From CAYRIY01 sp964424335 (GTDB lineage: Bacteria > Bacillota > Limnochordia > DTU080 > RSA5): a DNA stretch of 43,299 bases. Shown in pieces: positions 23,491 to 32,245 of this stretch. Numbering within the stretch: the stretch's first letter is position 1; each line of letters starts with the position of its first letter. The notes beneath the pieces are model-generated. The model was not told the DNA's origin. It made no database searches and saw only the letters and a list, made by a program, of their open reading frames with translations. The position numbers and the translations under genes are program-made. The stretch covers positions 1 through 43,299 of the forward strand of contig CAYRIY010000022.1 of the NCBI GenBank assembly GCA_964424335.1. The letters are read 5' to 3'.

Positions 23491-24951
23491 TTATGCGAAA
23501 TACCTTAATCTGTGGGCCTCTTCACCCACCGTCTGAATTTGTAGGAGGTTGGTCGAGCCCGGTGTTCCGGTTCGCACGCCCGCTGCGATCGCGACTCGAT
23601 CCCCGACGTCCACGAAGCCGATGTTTCGTGCCGCGTCGATGAGTACGTCGACCATGGATTCGATCTGCGGTGTTCGCGGCGCCAGGACGGGCCGTACGCC
23701 CCAAACGAGGCATAGCTGACGCACGACGTGTTCGTTGGGCGTTGCGGCAACGATCGGCGCTTTGGGTCGATACATGGAGACCTTCCGCGCGGTGCTCCCT
23801 GACTGCGTCGAGCAAAGGATCGCCTTCACGTTTAGATCGGCTGCAGTCTCGCATGTCGCTCGAGCGATCGCATCGGCCACCGTGACCCGGCCTGTCCGAA
23901 CGCGCCGCCGCTCCAGCATCGCGGCATAGTCCAACGCCTCTTCCGTCTTGCGTGCGATGCGGTCCATCATTCGTACCGTCTCGACGGGATAACGTCCGAC
24001 CGCGGTCTCGCCTGAGAGCATGACCGCATCCGACCCGTCGAAGATCGCGTTGGCGACGTCCGTCACCTCGGCGCGCGTCGGTCTTGGATTGCGGGCCATC
24101 GAATCGAGCATTTGCGTCGCCGTAATGACGGGTTTGCCCAATCGATTGCCCATCGCGATGAGCTTTTTTTGGACGTGAGGCACTTCTTCGGTCGGGAGTT
24201 CGACGCCCATGTCGCCCCTTGCAACCATGACGCCGTCCGCCGCCTCAAAGATGGCTTCGATGTTGCGCACGCCCTCGCGGCTCTCGATCTTTGCGATCAC
24301 CTGTTGCGAGCCGCCGACGGCACGGATACAGTCGCGCACGGCATCGACGTGTTCGGGACGGCGCACGAACGACGCGGCCACAAAATCCACACCCGCTTCG
24401 ACGCCAAAGCGAATGTGGTGGACATCGTCCTCATCGACCGCCGGGAGATCGACATCGATTTCCGGCAGCGTCACGCCGTTTCGCGACCGGAGTTCGCCCC
24501 CGGTCACGACTTGAACGCGCAGACGGCCGTCGCTCACGTCGAGCACAGTCAATTCGACCAGTCCGTCATCGAGGTAGATCGTGTTGCCGCGAGAAAGTTG
24601 TTCAAGCAAACGGGGATAAGGGATCGTCAGCGTCGTCGGACCGCTTCCAACTTCGGCCGGCCCATCCCCCGGGCGCACGTACAACTCCTCGCCGGCCGAC
24701 ACAGATAGCCTCCCCTGCGGCAGATCGCCCAAACGGATCTTGGGACCCTGGATGTCAAGGAGGATCGCGATGGGTCTTTCGAGGCGCCTTTCTACCTCTC
24801 GGATCGCCTCGATTCTCGCGTGATGTTCTTCGATCGTACCGTGTGAGAAATTGAGCCTGGCCACATCCATGCCGGCCCTGGCGAGCGCCTCGATTCTCTC
24901 GACACTCTCCGTAGCAGGGCCGATCGTACAAACGATCTTTGTTCTTCTCAC
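23491..24951 (-). CDS. pyk: Pyruvate kinase
   Basis: Pyk transfers phosphate from phosphoenolpyruvate to ADP in the last step of glycolysis. The product shows RRTKIVCTIGPAT at the N-terminus, ARLNFSHG, DIQGPKIRLG, the active-site KIESREGVRNIEAI, ARGDMGVELP, and ITATQMLDSM. The frame opens with ATG at 24957, but the ribosome site AAAGGG lies only 1-2 bases from that ATG and 8 bases from GTG 24951, which also gives the standard N-terminus MRRTKIVC, so I prefer 24951 (486 residues). The extra C-terminal phosphoenolpyruvate-utiliser-like domain of Bacillus and Geobacillus Pyk is absent. It follows pfkA by about 50 bases, the usual pfkA-pyk operon. Confidence 0.97.
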   Translation of the reverse strand: MRRTKIVCTIGPATESVERIEALARAGMDVARLNFSHGTIEEHHARIEAIREVERRLERPIAILLDIQGPKIRLGDLPQGRLSVSAGEELYVRPGDGPAEVGSGPTTLTIPYPRLLEQLSRGNTIYLDDGLVELTVLDVSDGRLRVQVVTGGELRSRNGVTLPEIDVDLPAVDEDDVHHIRFGVEAGVDFVAASFVRRPEHVDAVRDCIRAVGGSQQVIAKIESREGVRNIEAIFEAADGVMVARGDMGVELPTEEVPHVQKKLIAMGNRLGKPVITATQMLDSMARNPRPTRAEVTDVANAIFDGSDAVMLSGETAVGRYPVETVRMMDRIARKTEEALDYAAMLERRRVRTGRVTVADAIARATCETAADLNVKAILCSTQSGSTARKVSMYRPKAPIVAATPNEHVVRQLCLVWGVRPVLAPRTPQIESMVDVLIDAARNIGFVDVGDRVAIAAGVRTGTPGSTNLLQIQTVGEEAHRLRYFA

Positions 24952-25005
24952 GTCCATGTCCCTTTCACGGCGCTCGACGCGTCTTTTATAGCAAGTCGCT
25001 CTGCT

Positions 25006-26007
25006 TTAGCCGAACGACAATACCTGGGCAAGCTTGTAAAACTCAGGGTCGATCTTCTTTTGCTCACGAATTGCTTCCTCGATGTCAAAGGCTTGAATGG
25101 CCGTGTGGACCAGACCGACCATCTTTCCGCCAATGCCTTCGATCGCCAAGTTGGCCGCCTCATAGCCGAGCCTGCTTGCAAGGACGCGATCAAAGCCCGA
25201 AGGGTTGCCCCCACGCTGGAGGTGGCCGAGTACGGTGATGCGGGTTTCGAACCCTGTTCGCTCCTGAATGGTCCGCCCGACGCGAAAACCTGCGCTCTCG
25301 CTGCCTTCGGCGCCAAGGACGCCGTCAAGTCCCTCTGCTACCAGTATGATGCTGTGCGTCTTACCGATCCTCTGTCCGTGGACGATTCGAGAACAGATCT
25401 CATCGATGTCGTACGGCATTTCAGGGATCAAGATCGACTCGGCGCCGCCCGCCAAGCCGGCCCAAAGTGCGATGAACCCCGAGTTTCGCCCCATCACTTC
25501 GACCACAAAAGTGCGCTCGTGACTCGTGGCCGTATCTTTGATCTTGTTGATCGCGTCCAAAACCGTGTTGACGGCGGTGTCGAAGCCGATCGAAGCATCG
25601 GTGCAGGCGATGTCGTTGTCAATCGTCGCCGGCACGCCGACGGTGGGAAAACCTAGCCGAGTCAGCTCCAACGCCCCGCGAAACGATCCGTCGCCTCCGA
25701 TGACCACGAGGCCGCCGATCTCCTGCTCCTGCAAAAAACGTACGGCCTTGGCGCGACCTTCTTCCGTCATGAAAGCGTTGGAGCGGGCGCTGCGCAAGAT
25801 TGTGCCCCCGCGTTGGACGATGTCATCGACAGCCCGCACATCGAGCTCGACCGTTTCCCCATGAATCAGCCCATGGTATCCACGCTCGATCCCCGTCACC
25901 GCAACGCCGCGGGCGTGCGCGGTGCGCGCGACGGTCCTAATCGCGGCGTTCATTCCCGGAGCGTCCCCACCGCTTGTCAGGACGGCGATTCGCTTTACAA
26001 GGGCCAA
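25006..26007 (-). CDS. pfkA: ATP-dependent 6-phosphofructokinase
   Basis: PfkA phosphorylates fructose 6-phosphate, the committed step of glycolysis. The 333-residue product has the family landmarks LTSGGDAPGMNAAIR, GGDGSFRGA (ATP site; Gly-Asp-Gly marks an ATP, not PPi, enzyme), PATIDNDIACTDASIGFDTA with the catalytic Asp, EVMGRNSGFIAL, and LGHLQRGGNPSGFDR. The TTG start at 26007 (MALVKRIAVLTSGG) has AGGAGG 9 bases upstream; a longer frame to 26037 lacks support. Part of the accA-pfkA-pyk run common in Bacilli, with 79 bases between accA and pfkA. Confidence 0.97.
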   Translation of the reverse strand: MALVKRIAVLTSGGDAPGMNAAIRTVARTAHARGVAVTGIERGYHGLIHGETVELDVRAVDDIVQRGGTILRSARSNAFMTEEGRAKAVRFLQEQEIGGLVVIGGDGSFRGALELTRLGFPTVGVPATIDNDIACTDASIGFDTAVNTVLDAINKIKDTATSHERTFVVEVMGRNSGFIALWAGLAGGAESILIPEMPYDIDEICSRIVHGQRIGKTHSIILVAEGLDGVLGAEGSESAGFRVGRTIQERTGFETRITVLGHLQRGGNPSGFDRVLASRLGYEAANLAIEGIGGKMVGLVHTAIQAFDIEEAIREQKKIDPEFYKLAQVLSFG

Positions 26008-26086
26008 GCTTGTCCACCTCCTAAAGGCGTCTTTCACTCACTAAAGAAAAACCTCGGGCCGCGGGGTGCAGAGTGGACCGATCGCT

Positions 26087-27100
26087 TCAGTCGGTCGCCA
26101 AAGCGTCGGCCTCCGAGGCCAAAGCTGAAATCTCTTGCTCCGATGCTTCCCTTACGGCGCCCAACTTGCGGTACCGCTCGAGTCGGTCGGATACGAGTTC
26201 ATCCGGACTCAACGCTTTCAATTCGTCAAGATGCCTAATGATCGCCTGCTTGATGTTGCTTGCCACCGCTTCCGGGCCTCGATGAGCGCCGCCAAGAGGC
26301 TCGGGTATCACCTCGTCGACCACCTCGAATTCGAGGAGGTCCTTTGCAGTCAGCTTCAGCGATTCAGCAGCTTCCGGAGCGCGCTTTACGTCACGCCAAA
26401 GTATTTGGGCGCACATTTCGGGTGAGATGACCGAGTACCAAGCATTCTCGAGCATCAGCACGCGGTTTCCGACACCGATTGCGAGCGCTCCGCCGCTTCC
26501 GCCCTCTCCGGTGACTACGCAGATGATCGGGATCTTTAAAAACGACATTTTCCTGATCGACTCAGCGATGACGACGCCCTGCCCGCGCTCTTCGGCCTCG
26601 ATGCCGGGATACGCCCCAACCACGTCGATCAGCGAAATCACGGGTCTTGCAAACTTCTCTGCTTGCTCCATGAGGCGAATCGCCTTGCGATACCCTTCAG
26701 GATGCGGAAGACCGAAGTTGCGCCGAATGTTCTCCTTGGTGTCACGTCCCTTTTGAGGCCCTACGACCGTGACCGGTCGTCCATCGAGCAGCGCTACCCC
26801 TCCGACGATAGCCTCGTCGTCTCGGAACGTGCGATCGCCGTGCATTTCGTAGAAGTCGTCGAAGATCAAGCTGATGTAGTCCAGCGTCGTCGGGCGCTTT
26901 GGATGGCGCACCATCTGTACCCGCTGCCACGGGCTGATCGATGCGTAGATCTCTTGCCGAAGTTTCTCGGCCTTTCGTTCGAGCGTTTGAATTTCCTCAG
27001 TAAAATCGATCCCCTCGTCATCGGTAAAGCGCCGCAACTCTTGTATGCGCTTCTCCAACTCGACGAGGGGAATCTCCCACTCAAAAACGCCGTTTACCAA
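26087..27100 (-). CDS. accA: Acetyl-CoA carboxylase carboxyltransferase subunit alpha
   Basis: AccA is one half of the carboxyltransferase that moves CO2 from biotin carboxyl carrier protein to acetyl-CoA to make malonyl-CoA for fatty-acid synthesis. The 337-residue product starts with the helical FEWEIPLVELEKRIQEL, followed by HPKRPTTLDYI, FGLPHPEGYRKAIRLMEQA, DVVGAYPGIEAEERGQ and the oxyanion-hole GEGGSGGALAIGVGNRVLM. The TTG start at 27100 has GAGGTGAGG about 5-8 bases upstream. Its partner accD, which usually lies immediately upstream in Bacilli, is not here: the upstream gene is mtrB. accD must be elsewhere in the genome. Confidence 0.96.
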   Translation of the reverse strand: MVNGVFEWEIPLVELEKRIQELRRFTDDEGIDFTEEIQTLERKAEKLRQEIYASISPWQRVQMVRHPKRPTTLDYISLIFDDFYEMHGDRTFRDDEAIVGGVALLDGRPVTVVGPQKGRDTKENIRRNFGLPHPEGYRKAIRLMEQAEKFARPVISLIDVVGAYPGIEAEERGQGVVIAESIRKMSFLKIPIICVVTGEGGSGGALAIGVGNRVLMLENAWYSVISPEMCAQILWRDVKRAPEAAESLKLTAKDLLEFEVVDEVIPEPLGGAHRGPEAVASNIKQAIIRHLDELKALSPDELVSDRLERYRKLGAVREASEQEISALASEADALATD

Positions 27101-27153
27101 GGCGCCTCACCTCGTTCTGTCAAAAGGCCCGCGAGATGGCCTGGGGCTATGGA

Positions 27154-27381
27154 TCAACTGCCGGCCTCGATTTGACCGTGCCGCGTGATCACTTGGGCGC
27201 GCCCGCGGATTTTGATCGCCGACGTATGCTCCGTGAACTGGGCGATCATCACTTCCCCGCGATCGAGCTTTTCGGTGTGATGAAACTTCGTATCCCGTCC
27301 TCGAGTGAGCCCGATGATCGTGACGCCGTCTTGAAGCGCCTTTACGACGATGAAGTCTCCCGTGACCTGGCCTGAGTCCAT
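27154..27381 (-). CDS. mtrB: Tryptophan RNA-binding attenuation protein TRAP
   Basis: TRAP forms an 11-subunit ring that, when loaded with tryptophan, binds GAG/UAG repeats in trp leader RNAs and causes termination or blocks translation. The 75-residue product aligns from end to end with Bacillus MtrB: GDFIVVKALQDGV, IGLTRGRDTKFHHTEKLDRG, AQFTEHTSAIKIRGRA. The threonines of the tryptophan pocket (26, 31, 50, 53 here) and the RNA-binding residues equivalent to Lys37, Lys56 and Arg58 (38, 57, 59 here) are all present. ATG 27381 has GAGGTG 8 bases upstream. In Bacillus mtrB follows mtrA (folE); here it sits between pgpA and accA. No trp gene or TRAP target repeat is seen in this window. Confidence 0.95.
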   Translation of the reverse strand: MDSGQVTGDFIVVKALQDGVTIIGLTRGRDTKFHHTEKLDRGEVMIAQFTEHTSAIKIRGRAQVITRHGQIEAGS

Positions 27382-27436
27382 GAGCCCACACCTCACTTTG
27401 ATTGATTATAGCTCAGCGGAAATGATCGCGCAAACG

Positions 27437-27943
27437 TCATCCCTTTGCCTGCATTCCATCGGTCACGCCGGGATAAGAGCGCCCGTGTTGATGCGCGATC
27501 CGAGCCGCGGCGGCGGCGGCGACGCCCGCGATGAGGTCGTCCAGAAAAGTGTTCACCCGGTTGCCCGCGTGGTCGTTCAGTCGGCCGATGACGCCGCACT
27601 TGCACTTGTCCAAATAGCCAAAACTCGTCAGGCCGACACTCCCGTACACATTGGTGATGGCAAGGGCCAAAATCTCGTCGACGCCGTACAGCGGTTCGTC
27701 CCGCTTGATGATTGCAAGGAGCGGTTCGGGCAGTTGATCTTTTTCGGCCAGCACGTCGAGTGCAACACCCGTCAACAAGGCGTGCTGCGCCTCCCTCTTA
27801 TCGAGGACCGCAAGCACACTCTCTTCGCAATCCTCGATCGAAAGACCTGGCACATACTCGCGCTGCAGTGAAAAGACGATCTCGGCGATCTCACCCACCT
27901 GTACGCCGCGGGACGCAAGCATTTCGATCACTTTTTCTCTCAT
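27437..27943 (-). CDS. Phosphatidylglycerophosphatase A family protein (YutG-like)
   Basis: A 168-residue protein of the PgpA family, related to Bacillus YutG. Members remove the phosphate from phosphatidylglycerol phosphate; some Gram-positive members are soluble and their exact substrate is less sure. Family motifs are clear: LLTGVALDVLAEK, DEPLYGVDEILALAI, NVYGSVGLTSFGYLDK and VNTFLDDLIAGVAAAAAARIAH. ATG 27943 has AGGGGGC 8 bases upstream. It follows dnaE by about 50 bases on the same strand and precedes mtrB by 55, so the three may be co-transcribed. Confidence 0.9.
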   Translation of the reverse strand: MREKVIEMLASRGVQVGEIAEIVFSLQREYVPGLSIEDCEESVLAVLDKREAQHALLTGVALDVLAEKDQLPEPLLAIIKRDEPLYGVDEILALAITNVYGSVGLTSFGYLDKCKCGVIGRLNDHAGNRVNTFLDDLIAGVAAAAAARIAHQHGRSYPGVTDGMQAKG

Positions 27944-27992
27944 TTTTTGAGCCCCCTAATTTGGGCGAGTCGGCATGCTCCAACGCATCCCG

Positions 27993-30900
27993 TCAAGACA
28001 TGAGTGAATCGAATTCTACGTCAATGCCTAGACTCTTTAGTTCACTCAACACTGCTTGGTCGTGATCGACCCAGTGAATCGGTGGAAGCGCGAGCCGGGC
28101 CGATGCGCGCCTACCAAACAGCTCGAGCACCACCGGGGTGGCGCCGCGCCTCTTGGCCAAGGTTGCGCGCACGCGATCCAACTCCTCGACCTTGGCCAAA
28201 CGGAGTACAAGCGGGGCGCCGCGGATCCGGCGCACCGCGTCCGCTACGAGCTTCACCGCGCCTTCCTCAAATTCTATGCGGCCCTTTACGATCGCCGCGT
28301 CGCCGGGGACGACCGCGTCGCGTTGGTAAACTTGAGGAAAGAGTACGATTTCGCAGCGCTTCCCATGAATATCCTCGAGCTCTGCAAAGGCCATCGCCCT
28401 CCCCGATCGAGCCGAGGTCTCGCGCAAGGATACGACCGCTCCGCCGACTAAGGCCACTTGTCCGTCCCCTTCGTCGGGAACTGCGTACGCTCCGAGCACC
28501 TCCCGATACGGATCGAGCGGATGGGCCGAGACGTACGCCCCGAGAAGAGAAAGCTCATCCGCAAGCCGCTCGGCCAAGGAGAGTTCCGCCACTTGCGGCG
28601 CGCCTGGCAGCGCCGGCGCTTCAAACAGGGCCTCTTGGCCGGCCGAGGCGCGCGTGAACGAGCCGCGCTTTGCGAGCTCGTCAATGCGGGAGAGCGCCTC
28701 CGCCCGAGGAAGGATGGCGTCGAAGGAGCCCGATCGAATCAAGCTCTCGAGCGCCTTTTTTCCCACGTGTGCGTCGGCGAGCCGATCACAAAAATCCTCG
28801 ATCGACCTGAATGGACCGTGGGACCGCGCCCGGACGATGGCCGCGGCAAGCGACGCGCCGACGTTTTTTATCCCGGAGAGCCCAAATCGAATCGCGTGAT
28901 CTCGAACGGCAAACTCGACGTCGCTCTCGTTTACATCCGGTCCAAGGAGCTGGATTCCCACCCTCCGGCACTCAGCGATGTAACGGCTCACTTGTCCCGC
29001 ATCCCCAAGTGCGCTGGACAGTCGAGCGGCCATAAACTCGACCGGGTAGTGGGCCTTTAAGTATGCGCATTGATAAGCCACCAGGGCGTAGGCCGCGGAG
29101 TGGCCTTTTGGAAAGCCGTATTCGGCAAACCTCGCGACATCGTCGAAAATCGCCTCGGCAACATGCGGTTCTAAACCCCGCTGCGTTGCGGCGGCTACAA
29201 ACCGCCCTCGCTCCTCCGCCATGATTTGCGGCATCTTTTTCCCCATTGCCCGCCGAAGCAAGTCCGCGCGACCCGGCGAGTATCCGGCAAGCTCAGTCGC
29301 AATGCGCATCACCTGCTCTTGAAAGAGCATGATTCCATGCGTCTCTTGCAAGATCTCTCGCATGGCGGGATGCGGGTACTTCGGCGTCGCTTGGCCCCGC
29401 CGGAAGCGGAGGTAGTCGTCGAGCCGGGCCATCGGACCAGGTCGCCCAAGCGCCAAGATCGCCACGAGGTCTTCAAAGTTTTCGGGCCGCACTTCTCTTA
29501 GCAGCCCGTAAAACATCTGCGTCTCAAGCTGGAAGACGCCGCTCGCCTCGCCCCTTTGCAGCATCTGATACACTTTGGGGTCGTCGCGGGGGATCGCGTC
29601 CAGATCGATGTCTACGCCTTTGTGTTCCCGGACGAGCTTTTGGGCCTTGTCGAGCACGGTCAAGGTGCGAAGTCCCAAGATGTCCATCTTGAGAAAGCGG
29701 AGGCTCTCGAGATCCTCTCCGGAAAACTGCGTCACGACGGCGCCGTCCGATGTCTTACATACGGGCGCCGACTCTTCGAGCGGACTAGGCGCGATGACGA
29801 TGCCTGCCGCATGCACGGAGAGGTGGCGCGGCCTTCCCTCCACCTTGAGCCCAAGCTCGATGAGGCGGCGCAGCCGATCATTCCGCTCGATTTCGGCTTT
29901 TAGTTCTTGGTTTTGCGTGACGGCAGCTTCGAGTGTCACGCCCGGCCCTCCCGGAATCGCTTTCGCGACTTTGTCCACCTCCGGGTAAGGAATGCCGAGC
30001 ACACGGCCAACGTCGCGCACGGCTGCCCGAGCGGCCAGCGTCCCGAACGTGCCGATTTGGGCGACGCGGTCTTCACCGAAACGCCGTGCGGCATACTCGA
30101 TCACCTCGGCTCGCCGCTGCGGGCAAAAGTCGATATCGATGTCGGGCATCGTCACGCGTTCGGGGTTTAGAAAACGCTCGAACATCAACCCGTGTGCGAG
30201 TGGGTCGATGCCCGTGATCCCGAGCGCGTAAGCGACAAGGCTCGACGCGGAGGAGCCTCGACCGGGTCCTACGGCGATCGATCGGCTGCGAGCGAATCGA
30301 ATGAGGTCCCAGACGATGAGAAAGTAGTCGGCAAACCCCGTCGACTCGATGACGGAGAGCTCGTAGTCGAGCCTTTCCTGCACGTTGCCTGGCAGCGGTC
30401 GACCAAATCTCGCTTCGGCGCCCCGGGTTGCGATCGTGCGCAAGAGCGCCGGCGCGCCCGCCTCCGCGCCCTCGCCTCGGTACCTCGGCAGCAGCGCGCG
30501 ATCCGACTGCAAGCGCACGTCACACCGCTCCGCGATCGCAACGGTATTTCGCAGCGCATCGGGCACGTCGCCAAATAGCCGCTCCATTTCGGCCGGACTT
30601 TTCAAATAGAGTTGATCGGTCTCCATCCGCAACCGATCCGGATCGTCGAGCTCTTTTCCTGTTTGGATGCAGATGAGGGCGTCTTGGACGACGGCGTCTT
30701 CGGGGGACAAATAATGCGCGTCGTTGGTCGCCACAACGGAGATTCCAAGCTCGCGCCCTATTTCGAGCAACGCCTTGTTCACCTCGCGCTGCCCCGCGAT
30801 CCCGTGGTCCATCAATTCGAGAAAAAATCGATCGCGGCCAAAGGTGTCCAAATACCATTTGCAGGCGTCTCTTGCACCCTCGAAGTCACCGGCCGCGATG

Positions 30901-31346
30901 AGCGACGGAATCTCTGCGGCCATGCAACCCGACAAGACGATGAGCCCGTCGCTATGCGCGCGCAGCAGCTCTTTGTCGACTCTCGGCCGGTAGTAGAAGC
31001 CTTCCAGAAACCCTTTAGAAGAAAGGCGGCACAAGTTTCGGTAGCCCTCTTGATTCATGGCCAAAACGGTCAGATGATGACTTGCGCGACTTCCGTCTCG
31101 AGAGCCCGTCCTATCGCGTCGATCCCCCGTGGCTACATAGAGCTCGCACCCGATGATCGGGTTGATGTGCGCGTCGCGGGCCGCCTTTTCAAACTGGACG
31201 ACGCCATGCAGGACGCCGTGATCCGTGAGAGCGATCGCCCGCATCCCCGCTTCGGCCGCCCGCGTCGCGAGCATTCCGGGCGCCGCGCACCCGTCGAGCA
31301 GACTGTAGTCGGAATGTACATGCAAATGCACGAAGTCGGCGGCCAC
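27993..31346 (-). CDS. dnaE: DNA polymerase III alpha subunit, DnaE type
   Basis: DnaE is a replicative C-family polymerase; in Bacilli it extends RNA primers before hand-off to PolC. Length is 1117 residues from the chosen start. Domains in order: PHP (FVHLHVHSDYSLLDG, ALTDHGVLHGVVQFEKAA), polymerase core with the catalytic aspartates in MPDIDIDFCPQRR, the conserved GIVIAPSPL/FSGEDLESLRFLKMD region, a helix-hairpin-helix part (GLSGIKNVGASLAAAIV), and a C-terminal OB fold (about 960-1060; VALVGGAVVSLRETSARSGRAMAF). The frame is open to a GTG at 31358; GTG 31346 (MAADFVHLHVH) is preferred because GGAG lies 11 bases upstream. Divergent from ytrH-ytrI, as in Bacillus. Confidence 0.96.
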   Translation of the reverse strand: MAADFVHLHVHSDYSLLDGCAAPGMLATRAAEAGMRAIALTDHGVLHGVVQFEKAARDAHINPIIGCELYVATGDRRDRTGSRDGSRASHHLTVLAMNQEGYRNLCRLSSKGFLEGFYYRPRVDKELLRAHSDGLIVLSGCMAAEIPSLIAAGDFEGARDACKWYLDTFGRDRFFLELMDHGIAGQREVNKALLEIGRELGISVVATNDAHYLSPEDAVVQDALICIQTGKELDDPDRLRMETDQLYLKSPAEMERLFGDVPDALRNTVAIAERCDVRLQSDRALLPRYRGEGAEAGAPALLRTIATRGAEARFGRPLPGNVQERLDYELSVIESTGFADYFLIVWDLIRFARSRSIAVGPGRGSSASSLVAYALGITGIDPLAHGLMFERFLNPERVTMPDIDIDFCPQRRAEVIEYAARRFGEDRVAQIGTFGTLAARAAVRDVGRVLGIPYPEVDKVAKAIPGGPGVTLEAAVTQNQELKAEIERNDRLRRLIELGLKVEGRPRHLSVHAAGIVIAPSPLEESAPVCKTSDGAVVTQFSGEDLESLRFLKMDILGLRTLTVLDKAQKLVREHKGVDIDLDAIPRDDPKVYQMLQRGEASGVFQLETQMFYGLLREVRPENFEDLVAILALGRPGPMARLDDYLRFRRGQATPKYPHPAMREILQETHGIMLFQEQVMRIATELAGYSPGRADLLRRAMGKKMPQIMAEERGRFVAAATQRGLEPHVAEAIFDDVARFAEYGFPKGHSAAYALVAYQCAYLKAHYPVEFMAARLSSALGDAGQVSRYIAECRRVGIQLLGPDVNESDVEFAVRDHAIRFGLSGIKNVGASLAAAIVRARSHGPFRSIEDFCDRLADAHVGKKALESLIRSGSFDAILPRAEALSRIDELAKRGSFTRASAGQEALFEAPALPGAPQVAELSLAERLADELSLLGAYVSAHPLDPYREVLGAYAVPDEGDGQVALVGGAVVSLRETSARSGRAMAFAELEDIHGKRCEIVLFPQVYQRDAVVPGDAAIVKGRIEFEEGAVKLVADAVRRIRGAPLVLRLAKVEELDRVRATLAKRRGATPVVLELFGRRASARLALPPIHWVDHDQAVLSELKSLGIDVEFDSLMS

Positions 31347-31434
31347 GACAAAGATCACTCCATGAATCGAACGTGTGCTCCCATCGTTATAATATCACGT
31401 TTTTGCCGAATACCTTTGAATCGGAGGGCATGCC

Positions 31435-31755
31435 ATGAGCTTCCTGCACGATGTATCGCTCACGTTTTTCACGGCGCTCGGCGTGGTCCTTGGCGGATCG
31501 TTCGTCGGGGCGCTCGCATCCGTGGCGCTGCCCGGGTCACCCTTCCATACGATGGTCGTGCTCGCAAAGCCGATCAAACTTTGGGCCATTCTCGTCGCGC
31601 TTGGCGGGACGTTTCCCACGATGGAAGCGATCGACTCCGGAATCCTCGGAGGCGAAGTGAGGCTCCTACTTCACCAGCTTGCCATGGTCATGAGCGGATT
31701 TATCGGAGCGTCGCTCGGCTATTGGATCGTCGTCATCGTCGCGGGAGGCGAGTGA
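31435..31755 (+). CDS. ytrH: Sporulation membrane protein YtrH
   Basis: A 106-residue protein with three hydrophobic segments (about 8-32, 44-60, 78-102) and the family pattern SFVGALASVALPGSPFHTMVVLAKPIKLWAI. In Bacillus subtilis ytrH and ytrI are sigma-E-controlled mother-cell genes needed for efficient sporulation, and they lie divergent from dnaE exactly as here. ATG has GGAGGG 7 bases upstream. The 88-base divergent spacer contains TAATATC followed 12 bases later by AATACCTT, only loosely like a sigma-E promoter. The gene marks the organism as a spore former. Confidence 0.92.
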   Translation: MSFLHDVSLTFFTALGVVLGGSFVGALASVALPGSPFHTMVVLAKPIKLWAILVALGGTFPTMEAIDSGILGGEVRLLLHQLAMVMSGFIGASLGYWIVVIVAGGE

Positions 31756-31759
31756 GCGC

Positions 31760-32233
31760 GTGTCAAAGGCTCGCCGAGGGATGTGGATGCGCGCGCTCTC
31801 GTTTTTGCTGCTGGGCGCGGTGTGCGGCGCCGCCTGGAGCACGGCGCAGCTTGGGGCCAAGGTCGACCGGTTGACGCTCGACAATGCGATCCTGCTGGAC
31901 GAGGTCGAGCGACTCGCGGGCACGTTGGAAAGTCGCGAGCGCGCGCTTACGGAGCGCATTCGCACGCCCGTGAATTCCGTTGAAGTCGAAATCGAGGGAT
32001 TAAATCAAGAGCACGCGCGCCTGCATGTCGAACAACAAGCGCATGACCTGCTCAAACACTTAGTTGGGGAGGAAGTCGGCAACATCAATCCCCCATTGAT
32101 CGAAAAAGCGCTCGATCGTGCGATTACGGTCGATCGGCGCGACTACACCCTCACGCCCACGTTGATCGTCATCGGATCGAAGGTATACGTACGCATTCTA
32201 GTCAAAGAGGGAAAGACGGACATCAGCATGTGA
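31760..32233 (+). CDS. ytrI: Sporulation membrane protein YtrI
   Basis: A 157-residue protein with one N-terminal membrane anchor (about 12-30), a coiled-coil stretch (about 32-90; VDRLTLDNAILLDEVERL) and a C-terminal globular part ending in LTPTLIVIGSKVYVRILVKEG. This matches YtrI, the partner of YtrH in mother-cell sporulation. It starts with GTG 4 bases after the ytrH stop, so the two are coupled. Its stop is 12 bases from the stop of convergent murA. The molecular role of YtrI is not known. Confidence 0.88.
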   Translation: MSKARRGMWMRALSFLLLGAVCGAAWSTAQLGAKVDRLTLDNAILLDEVERLAGTLESRERALTERIRTPVNSVEVEIEGLNQEHARLHVEQQAHDLLKHLVGEEVGNINPPLIEKALDRAITVDRRDYTLTPTLIVIGSKVYVRILVKEGKTDISM

Positions 32234-32245
32234 TCTCTTGGGCCT

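Noticed and set aside
31359..31434. TATAAT and sigma-E-like words in the dnaE/ytrH spacer
   Set aside because: No -35 box at the right distance for either vegetative direction, and the sigma-E match has a short spacer and mismatches in both boxes.
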